A stretch of DNA of 64,000 bases from Actinomadura physcomitrii (GTDB lineage: Bacteria > Actinomycetota > Actinomycetes > Streptosporangiales > Streptosporangiaceae), in the NCBI RefSeq assembly GCF_008923205.2, contig NZ_WBMS02000002.1:310001-374000 (forward strand), in the 5' to 3' direction. The notes beneath the pieces were generated by a model. That model was not told where the DNA came from, did no database searches, and saw only the letters and a program-made list of their open reading frames with translations. A program made the translations under genes and the position numbers. Below, piece by piece: positions 57,971 through 64,000 of the stretch. Within the stretch, counting starts at the first letter, position 1. Each line of letters begins with the position of its first letter.

Positions 57971-58735
57971 TCAGTAGCCGGCGCCGGTGAGCAGGCCGCC
58001 GTCGACGAGGACCTCGCTGCCGGTGCAGTACGACGAGTCGTCCGAGGCCAGGTAGACGACGAGGCCGGACACCTCCCTGGTCTTGCCCATCCGGCCGAGG
58101 GGGAGCGCCTTCAGCAGGGCGTCGGCGCTGCCGGCCTTGGCGGCGATGATGTCGTCCTGCATGAACAGCGGGGTGACGATGCCGCCGGGGTGGATGGAGT
58201 TGACGCGGATGCCGTACTCGCCGAGCTCGCGGGCGGCGGACTTGGTGAGGCCGCGGACGCCGAACTTGCTGGCGCTGTAGGCGGCGAGGCCGTCCGCGCC
58301 GACGAAGCCCTCGGTGGAGGAGACGTTGACGATCGAGCCGCCGCCGGCCTCGCGCATCGCGGCGGTCACCGACTTCACGCCGAGCCACTGGCCCATCAGG
58401 TTGACGTCGATGATCCGCCGGAACTCCTCGAGGGACATCTCCTCGATGGTCTTGTAGCGGATGATGCCGGCGTTGTTCACCAGCACGTGCAGCGCCCCGA
58501 ACGCGGACGTCGCGGTGCCGATGGCGTGCCGCCAGTCGTCGGGCGACGTCACGTCCATCCGGACGAACCGGACGGCGTCCCCGAGTTCGGCGGCGAGCTT
58601 GCCGCCCTCCTCCTCCAGGACGTCGCCGAACACGACCTTCGCGCCCTCGGCGACGAAGCGCTTCACATGGGCCTTGCCCATGCCGCGCGCACCCCCGGTG
58701 ATCAGCGCCACCTTGCCGTCAAGCTGCCCCATCAA
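57971..58735 (-). CDS. Short-chain dehydrogenase/reductase
   Basis: 254 residues from ATG 58735. Cofactor site TGGARGMGKAHV, NNAG, catalytic Ser in VNVSSTEGF and YxxxK in YSASKFG. Asp in GDVLEEEGG after the second strand predicts NAD(H) preference. Resembles 3-alpha/20-beta-hydroxysteroid or cyclic alcohol dehydrogenases. Lies downstream of a TetR gene on the same strand. Confidence 0.92.
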   Translation of the reverse strand: MMGQLDGKVALITGGARGMGKAHVKRFVAEGAKVVFGDVLEEEGGKLAAELGDAVRFVRMDVTSPDDWRHAIGTATSAFGALHVLVNNAGIIRYKTIEEMSLEEFRRIIDVNLMGQWLGVKSVTAAMREAGGGSIVNVSSTEGFVGADGLAAYSASKFGVRGLTKSAARELGEYGIRVNSIHPGGIVTPLFMQDDIIAAKAGSADALLKALPLGRMGKTREVSGLVVYLASDDSSYCTGSEVLVDGGLLTGAGY

Positions 58736-58786
58736 CGCTCCTCGCTCCCAGCGGCGACCGCGACCCGCGGCGCTCCACCAAACTAG

Positions 58787-58810
58787 CGAACGCTTGGTTC
58801 GACGAACAAG
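58787..58810. promoter_or_regulatory. Inverted repeats between TetR and SDR genes
   Basis: CGAAC (58787-58791) pairs with GTTCG (58797-58801), and CTTG-GTTCG overlaps a partly matching CGAA-CAAG ending at 58810. Plausible operator for the upstream TetR protein at the SDR promoter. Confidence 0.45.
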
Positions 58811-58831
58811 GCGCCCCGAGCCGGCGCCGGG

Positions 58832-59401
58832 TCAGCGGGTGCGCAGGCCGTCGAACAGCAGCGCCAGCATCCGGTCGGCGTACCCGGCGGGATCCTGGGT
58901 GCGCTCGGCCGCGACACCGATCGCGTTGGTCAGCCGCAGCAGGTCCGCGGCGTCGGTGTCCGCCCTGATGGCGCCCGCCCGCTGCGCCCGCTCCAGCAGC
59001 CCGCCGACCGCGTCGCGGATCGCGGCGGCCGCCGTGCCGAGCCGCGTCGCCGACCACCGCGGCGACATCGCCTCGATGAGCACGGTCGAGGTGCCGCGCG
59101 GCGTCATCGCGCCGTCCAGGTAGCCGCGCAGCCAGCCCGCCAGCGCCGCGCCCGGGTCCGGCTCGCGCATCAGCCCGGCGGCGTGCGCGAGCAGCCCGTC
59201 GATGCGTTCCTGGAGCACCGCGTGCAGCAGGTCGTCGCGGGTGGGGAAGTGCCGGTACAGCGTCCCGGACCCGACGCCCGCGCGCCGCGCGATGTCGTCC
59301 AGGGACGCGCCCGTGCCGTGCTCCATGAAGGCCGCGCGGGCCGTGCTGATCAGTCGTTCGTAGTTGCGGCGGGCGTCCGCCCGCATGGGCCGCGGTTGCA
59401 T
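58832..59401 (-). CDS. TetR family regulator
   Basis: 189 residues from ATG 59401 (ATG 59386 also possible). HTH: LISTARAAFMEHGTGASLDD, then IARRAGVGSGTLYRHFPTRD. C-terminal TetR_C_33-like helices (GLLERAQRAGAIRADTDAAD, then LLRLTNAIG). Likely controls the SDR gene 96 bases downstream. Confidence 0.9.
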   Translation of the reverse strand: MQPRPMRADARRNYERLISTARAAFMEHGTGASLDDIARRAGVGSGTLYRHFPTRDDLLHAVLQERIDGLLAHAAGLMREPDPGAALAGWLRGYLDGAMTPRGTSTVLIEAMSPRWSATRLGTAAAAIRDAVGGLLERAQRAGAIRADTDAADLLRLTNAIGVAAERTQDPAGYADRMLALLFDGLRTR

Positions 59402-59506
59402 GGGCACCGTCCAGCGGTGTGCGCGGGCGGCCGACCGGCCGCCGCGTGTCACCGAAGAGCCTGCCATCTCCCCGCCCCGGCGTCGAGAAGGCGCCGGTAC
59501 CCGCCG

Positions 59507-60193
59507 TCAGCCTCCGAGTGCGTCGCGGGACAGCCGGTCCGCCCGGCGAGTCGTCTCCGGGAGCCGGTACTCGGGCGTCACCGCGAGGGCGGCGCGGCAT
59601 GCCGAGTCGAGGTCGGTGCGGTGCCCGACCGAGACGAACACCGGCTTCACGCCGTCGCGGGTCCGCAGCACCCGCCCGACCTCCTCGCCGCCGTCCAGCA
59701 GCGGGGACGCGTCGCCGCGGCGCGGCCCCGGCGCGTCGTACGTCCCGACGAACGCCGTCTTGCCGACCCCGATCGACGGCACGCCGGTCAGCACCCCGAG
59801 ATGGCACGCCAGCCCGAACCGGCGCGGATGCGCGACCCCGAACCCGTCGCAGACGAGCAGGTCGGGCGTGGTCTTCAGGGCCCGGAGCGCGTCGAGCAGG
59901 GTCGGCAGCTCGCGGAACGCGAACAGGCCCGGGACGTACGGGAACGCGGCCGTCCCGACGGCGACCGACTCCTCCACGACGTCGAGCGACGCCGCGTCCA
60001 GGACGACCACCGCGGCGGCCAGCCGGGCTCCGGTCCCGCCGCCGTCGCCCGCGTACGAGACGTCCAGGCCGGCGACGGTGCGCGGGGCGGCCGGGCCGGG
60101 GACGTCCAGCTCGAGCAGCGGGCGCAGCCGGTCCTGGATCGCCTCCGCCTCCTCCGGCGTGGACGGCCACGGGTGCAGGTCGCGTACCTCCAT
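59507..60193 (-). CDS. nfi: Endonuclease V (deoxyinosine-specific)
   Basis: 228 residues from ATG 60193. Catalytic acidic residues in VAGLDVSYAGD (Asp), AFRELPTLLDAL (Glu) and LLVCDGFGVAHPRRFGLACH (Asp), plus GVGKTAFVGTY and VSVGHRTDLDSA (His/Asp). Cuts DNA near deoxyinosine from adenine deamination. Stands between a TetR gene and a beta-lactamase-family gene on the same strand. Confidence 0.95.
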   Translation of the reverse strand: MEVRDLHPWPSTPEEAEAIQDRLRPLLELDVPGPAAPRTVAGLDVSYAGDGGGTGARLAAAVVVLDAASLDVVEESVAVGTAAFPYVPGLFAFRELPTLLDALRALKTTPDLLVCDGFGVAHPRRFGLACHLGVLTGVPSIGVGKTAFVGTYDAPGPRRGDASPLLDGGEEVGRVLRTRDGVKPVFVSVGHRTDLDSACRAALAVTPEYRLPETTRRADRLSRDALGG

Positions 60194-60243
60194 GAACCGG
60201 CACGCTACCGCCCTTGCCGGTGGCGGCGGCGCGGCGGCGCGGC

Positions 60244-61413
60244 TCAGCCCAGCGACGCGTAGGCGGCCTCCGTCAGCCGGAACGCGCGCAGGTCGCCGGA
60301 CAGCTGCTCGCCCATCCTGTTCGGCAGGTACGCCAGCGCGAGGCCGGCGTCCGGGTCGCCGAGCCCGATCGAGCCGCCCGCGCCGGTGTGGCCGAACGCC
60401 GTCTCCCGGGCGATCTTCGGGACGTAGTAGGTCTGCGACGGGCGCATGAACCCGAGCCCGAACGAGCTGTCCACGATGAGCGTGCGGTCCGGCCCGGACA
60501 CCCGGCGGCGCATCGCCTCGCGCAGCGTGTCCGGACGCAGGATCCGGCCCGCGACCAGGTCGCGGTAGAACCCGGCGAACGCGGGCGCGGTCGCGAGCAT
60601 CCCGGCGGACGGCCAGCCGGCGCGCAGCACCACCGGGTTGTTGTAACCGCCCTTGCCCGGCTGGGGGTTGTTCAGCGCCCGGTTCGTCTGGCTCTGCGGG
60701 TCGCCGTACGCCGCGGCGAGCCGCTTCAGGATGTCGCCGGACGCGCCCTTCGGCCCGTCGGCCCCGCCGGACACGCGGCCTTTCGCGGTCATCTTCGCGG
60801 CGCGCGCGATCACCTCGTCCGGCGCCCCGATCCACATGTCCAGGCCGCTGGTGAACTCCTCCTTGGCGAACGCGCCGACGGTCTTGCCGGACAGCCGCCG
60901 GACGATCTCCCCGGCCAGCCAGCCGTACGTCAGGGCGTGGTAGCCGTGCGCCTCGCCGGGCGTCCACTCCGGCTTCTGCGCGGCGAGCAGGTCCGCGAGC
61001 GCCTTCGGGTCCGCCGCCTCCTCCGCCGAGACCGGACGGTCGAACGCGGGCAGGCCCGCCTGGTGCGACAGCAGGTGCGCGGCGGTCGCGCCGTCCTTGC
61101 CGTGCTCGCCGAACTCCGGCCACCACGCGGTGACGGGACCGTCGACCTCGTAGGCGCCGCGCTCGGCGAGCAGCAGCGCCGCCGCGGCCGTCACCGCCTT
61201 GGTGCAGGAGAAGCCGAAGCACGGCGTGTCGGCGGCCCACGGGCGCCCCGTCCGGTGGTCGGCGACGCCGCCCCACAGGTCGACGACCTTGCGGTCGCCC
61301 GCGTACACGGCGACGGCGGCGCCCAGTTCCCGCCCGTCGGCGAAATGCCGCTCGAACGCGTCGCGGACGGCGGCGAACGCCGGATCGCAGTGCCCCTGCA
61401 CAGTGCTGCTCAT
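60244..61413 (-). CDS. Serine hydrolase of the beta-lactamase/EstB family
   Basis: 389 residues from ATG 61413. Catalytic Ser-x-x-Lys in GFSCTKAVT, Tyr motif in YHALTYGW, and GHTGAGGS replacing KTG. No signal peptide, so it is cytoplasmic, typical of class-C-like esterases rather than antibiotic-resistance enzymes. Substrate unknown. Confidence 0.92.
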   Translation of the reverse strand: MSSTVQGHCDPAFAAVRDAFERHFADGRELGAAVAVYAGDRKVVDLWGGVADHRTGRPWAADTPCFGFSCTKAVTAAAALLLAERGAYEVDGPVTAWWPEFGEHGKDGATAAHLLSHQAGLPAFDRPVSAEEAADPKALADLLAAQKPEWTPGEAHGYHALTYGWLAGEIVRRLSGKTVGAFAKEEFTSGLDMWIGAPDEVIARAAKMTAKGRVSGGADGPKGASGDILKRLAAAYGDPQSQTNRALNNPQPGKGGYNNPVVLRAGWPSAGMLATAPAFAGFYRDLVAGRILRPDTLREAMRRRVSGPDRTLIVDSSFGLGFMRPSQTYYVPKIARETAFGHTGAGGSIGLGDPDAGLALAYLPNRMGEQLSGDLRAFRLTEAAYASLG

Positions 61414-61591
61414 GCCCGGTCCTCTCCACGGGGGTTTCTAGAATCATGCTCGAAGATTCGAGCGACCGGGCCACCAGCCCCCCGCTTCGCCGATCTCCGG
61501 AAACTCCGCCTTCCGCGTTGACCTCGCCGATGGGCGCGGAAAGCGCGGCGCCCGGATCCGCCGGGGATCCGGGCGCTCGGGGACGCGGAGG

Positions 61592-63298
61592 TCAGTACCG
61601 GCTGTAGTGGTGGGCCGGCTCGGCGACGGGCTCCTGCGGGGCGGACGCCGGCTTCGTGCGGCCGAACTCCAGCGTCAGCAGCGCCGCCGCCAGCCACACG
61701 ATGTCGAACCACGACCGGAAGACGATGCTGCGCGGCTTGTAGTCGGGCCGGAACTTCTTGTCGAACAGGTACAGCGACTCGACCGCGATCAGCGGGTCCA
61801 GCAGGTGCAGGGCCTGGTAGCCGGCCTTCTCCAGCGCGCCGCGCTCCTCGGCGTCCAGCAGCTCGCGGAAGGCCGCGAAGTTCAGCGACACGAGCGCGTG
61901 GCCGTGCTCGCCCGCGTACTCGACCATCTCGACGATCAGCCGCTCGTTGACGCCGTTCGGCCCGCCGGGGGCGCGCCGCATCGCGTCCAGGCTGATGCCC
62001 TCGCCCGCCGTCACGTACCGCTGGAAGGCGATCGGCCTCTTGTCCTCGTCGTAGGCGACCGCGACGACCGCGCCGGGGTGGTAGCCGGTGAGCAGCTCGT
62101 CGAGGTTCATCGAGAAGCCGCGCTCGGCGGCGCCGCCCAGCGAGCCGGACGCCACCTCCAGCAGTTCGGCGCGCAGCCGTGCGGGCAGCTCGCGCTCGGG
62201 CACGATCTCGGTGGTGACGCCGGCGTTGACGGTCCGCTTGACGGCCTGCCGGACGTTGCGCATCTGCCGGCCCGACAGGGTGAACTCCGCCGGCCGGACG
62301 ACGACCTCGTCGCCGAAGCCGAACGAGCGCAGCGGGCCCCACTCCGGCAGCAGGTCGGCGCTCGCGCCGAGCACCGCGGGACGCCAGCCGCTCGTCCGGC
62401 ACAGCGTCAGGAACTCCTCGATGGCGGCGGCCTGCGACGCCGGGTCGCCGACCGGGTCGCCGCCCGCGACCGCGATGCCGAACAGCACCCGGTAGCCGAT
62501 CGCGGCGCGCCCGTCGGGGCTGAACACGTACGCCTTGTCGCGGCGCAGCGCGAACGGGGCGAGGGTGTCCGAGCCCGGGTGCGCGACCAGGCCGGCGACG
62601 CGGCGCCGCTCGTCCTCGTCGCCGGGCGGGGGCGCCGGGTCGGGCGCGAGCAGCGTCATCACCAGCGCGAGCAGGCCCACCGCGCCGGCCAGGCCGAGCA
62701 CGCCGGGCAGCCAGGACGCGCCGTCGATGCGCGCGCCGGTGGCGCCGAGGCCGCTCGCCACGACCCGCACGGACCGGATGGACACGCCCCCGACCAGCAC
62801 CGATCCGACCACGGCGGCGAGCACGAGGAGCGCGCCGGTCTTCACCGCGGTGCGGACCCGGTCGGGGTGCGGGCGGACCGGGAGCCGGTCGCGTTCCAGC
62901 CAGAGCCCCACCAGGACGGCCGCGAGGAGCGGCACGCGCCACGGCGCGTCCTCGCCCGCCACGACGGCGAGGAGGCCGAGGGCGACCAGTGCGACGAGCC
63001 CGTACCAGGCCGCGCGGCGGCGCAGCAGTACGCCGCGCGCGATGAGCAGGAGCACCAGGCCGAGGGACACGGCGTGCGCGGGGGCGAGCGGTGTTCCGGT
63101 CACCACCTCCGACAGCCGGGTGAGCCAGTGCGGGGACCATGCCAGGGAGGGCACGGCGATCAGGACGGCGACGAACGCGGCGGCGAGCGCCAGCGGCCAG
63201 ACGGGCAGTGCCTCGCCGCCGGTGCGCTCGGCCGATTTCGCTGCATGCACGAGAAGGACACCTCCGCTGAGCCCCAACCATGATCTTTTGGAACTCAT
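61592..63298 (-). CDS. Membrane protein with phosphatidylglycerol lysyltransferase-type (DUF2156) C-terminal domain
   Basis: 568 residues from ATG 63298. Six or so N-terminal helices (LALAAAFVAVLIAVPSLAW, AVSLGLVLLLIARGVLL, GLVALVALGLLAVVAG and so on) precede the cytoplasmic GNAT-like domain: YVFSPDGRAAIGYRVLFGIA, GQMRNVRQAVKRT-type segment, SMNLDELLTG, VNERLIVEMVEYAGEHGHAL and the end DKKFRPDYKPRSIVFRSW. MprF-type enzymes transfer amino acids from tRNA to phosphatidylglycerol and raise resistance to cationic peptides. Some actinobacterial homologues have other roles. Confidence 0.9.
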   Translation of the reverse strand: MSSKRSWLGLSGGVLLVHAAKSAERTGGEALPVWPLALAAAFVAVLIAVPSLAWSPHWLTRLSEVVTGTPLAPAHAVSLGLVLLLIARGVLLRRRAAWYGLVALVALGLLAVVAGEDAPWRVPLLAAVLVGLWLERDRLPVRPHPDRVRTAVKTGALLVLAAVVGSVLVGGVSIRSVRVVASGLGATGARIDGASWLPGVLGLAGAVGLLALVMTLLAPDPAPPPGDEDERRRVAGLVAHPGSDTLAPFALRRDKAYVFSPDGRAAIGYRVLFGIAVAGGDPVGDPASQAAAIEEFLTLCRTSGWRPAVLGASADLLPEWGPLRSFGFGDEVVVRPAEFTLSGRQMRNVRQAVKRTVNAGVTTEIVPERELPARLRAELLEVASGSLGGAAERGFSMNLDELLTGYHPGAVVAVAYDEDKRPIAFQRYVTAGEGISLDAMRRAPGGPNGVNERLIVEMVEYAGEHGHALVSLNFAAFRELLDAEERGALEKAGYQALHLLDPLIAVESLYLFDKKFRPDYKPRSIVFRSWFDIVWLAAALLTLEFGRTKPASAPQEPVAEPAHHYSRY

Positions 63299-63446
63299 TC
63301 CCCGGATCGGACGTTATCTTTGGCCGCTCATGGTCAGCGTCGTCCGGACACCTCCTAGGACGTCGCGTTCGGCGTCTCCGGCGGTTCTCGCGCCGCAGGG
63401 TGGCCGTACCCGGCCACCGGCGCGAGAACTGGTTAGTCTCGTGGGG

Positions 63447-63902
63447 GTGAAGAGGCTCCTGCTCGTTCATCACACGCCCTCGCCGTCCGTCCAGGCGATG
63501 CTCGAGGCGGTGCGCGCGGGGGCGCGCACGGACGAGGTCGAGGGCGTGGAGGTCGTCTCCCGTCCGGCGCTGACCGCCTCGGCCGTGGACGTCCTCGAGG
63601 CGGACGGCTACCTCCTCGGCTCCCCTGTGAACCTCGGTTATCTCTCCGGGGCGCTCAAGCACTTCTTCGACCAGATCTATTACCCGTGCCTGGAGGAGAC
63701 AATCCGCCGGCCGTTCGGGGCCTTCCTGCACGGCAACAACGACGCCGCCGGCGCGCTGCGGGCGCTGGAGGCGATCACGACGGGGCTGAAGTGGCGGGCG
63801 GTCCAGCCGCCCGTGGTGGTGACGGGGGAGCCGGGGAAGGCCGACCTGGAGGTGTGCTGGGAGCTCGGCGCGATCGTCGCCGCGGAGCTCGGGACCGTTT
63901 GA
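63447..63902 (+). CDS. Flavodoxin/NAD(P)H-reductase-like small protein
   Basis: 151 residues from GTG 63447, probably leaderless (TAGTCT at 63434-63439). KRLLLVHHTPSPSVQAMLEA carries the FMN-phosphate loop, ADGYLLGSPVNLGYLSGALK followed by HFFDQIYYP the isoalloxazine loop. Likely binds FMN and acts in electron transfer. Partner unknown. Divergent from the MprF-like gene. Confidence 0.85.
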   Translation: MKRLLLVHHTPSPSVQAMLEAVRAGARTDEVEGVEVVSRPALTASAVDVLEADGYLLGSPVNLGYLSGALKHFFDQIYYPCLEETIRRPFGAFLHGNNDAAGALRALEAITTGLKWRAVQPPVVVTGEPGKADLEVCWELGAIVAAELGTV

Positions 63903-63930
63903 GCACGCCGCTTCTCGGTAGCGTGCCCGT

Positions 63931-64000
63931 ATGAGCGGTTTCCGTCACGTGGTGATGTTCAGGTGGGTCGAGGGGACGACGATCGGCCAGCAGGAGGAGG
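63931..64000 (+). CDS. Dabb-domain protein, 5' part only
   Basis: ATG 63931 followed by HVVMFRWVEGTTIGQQEE, the start pattern of stress-responsive A/B barrel (Dabb) proteins. The rest lies beyond the window. Confidence 0.65.
   Translation, partial: MSGFRHVVMFRWVEGTTIGQQEE

Overview
The window is about 72-75% GC by eye, with G or C at nearly every third codon position, frequent GTG starts, many 4-base ATGA/GTGA gene overlaps and several apparently leaderless genes. Gene content (dxr-rip1-ispG followed by a DUF4081-type GNAT, a PknG kinase operon, PucR and WYL regulators, secreted SlpD/E-like tripeptidyl aminopeptidases) points to a chromosomal segment of a filamentous actinomycete. The Actinomadura/Thermomonospora-Streptosporangium side is my guess; it is not proven by the sequence. 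No rRNA, tRNA, CRISPR array, insertion sequence or replication origin was recognised.

Layout. 0-4.5 kb: end of a DivIVA-domain gene, a DUF1963 protein, a small ABC exporter, a HIT hydrolase, a lone TacA-like antitoxin and an Lrp/AsnC regulator. 4.6-8.2 kb: an intact aminobutyraldehyde-type dehydrogenase followed by a wrecked polyamine import/oxidation operon. The ATPase carries a 2-base frameshift. The binding protein has an internal deletion and is fused in frame to the last ~97 codons of an FAD oxidoreductase, and no permease remains. 8.2-10.8 kb: a PH-domain membrane protein, an unknown protein and a membrane-anchored coiled-coil protein. 10.9-20.6 kb: a seven-gene minus-strand operon containing a coiled-coil protein, PknG, a PP2C phosphatase, a VWA protein, a zinc-ribbon/FHA protein, a GlnX-like membrane protein and a GlnH-like lipoprotein. 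It looks like a complete amino-acid-sensing phosphosignalling circuit. 20.7-24.4 kb: a WYL regulator behind a LexA-like box, a TrmB regulator, a YbdK-type glutamate-cysteine ligase and an alpha/beta hydrolase. 24.4-29.0 kb: PucR regulator, omega-amino-acid aminotransferase and CoA-acylating (methyl)malonate-semialdehyde dehydrogenase, a beta-alanine/pyrimidine/valine-type catabolic unit. 29-33.5 kb: a membrane glycosyltransferase-like protein, small proteins and an orphan PotD-like lipoprotein.

33.7-44.2 kb: the MEP-pathway block dxr-rip1-ispG, whose usual GNAT neighbour is displaced by three tandem secreted tripeptidyl aminopeptidase paralogues, each closed by a strong hairpin. Two of the three share a duplicated upstream element. 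44.2-49.4 kb: two tandem HTH paralogues with an uncharacterised C-terminal domain, a HipA-like kinase/DUF3037 pair, a cyclase-family hydrolase, a RelE/Phd-type toxin-antitoxin pair and a DUF4870 membrane protein. 49.5-54.1 kb: thioesterase, TetR, a secreted/anchored protein divergent from a two-component system, and a DinB protein. 54.3-55.9 kb: a lower-GC patch with a cysteine-rich membrane protein and a largely gene-free stretch holding a 14-bp palindrome and a very strong orphan terminator. 55.9-64 kb: TetR/amidase divergent pair with a perfect 18-bp operator, SDR with its own TetR, endonuclease V, beta-lactamase-family hydrolase, an MprF-type phosphatidylglycerol aminoacyltransferase-domain protein, a small flavodoxin-like protein and the start of a Dabb protein.

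The most interesting parts are the decayed polyamine operon and the expanded PknG module. Functional calls come from motifs read by eye. No database search was run.
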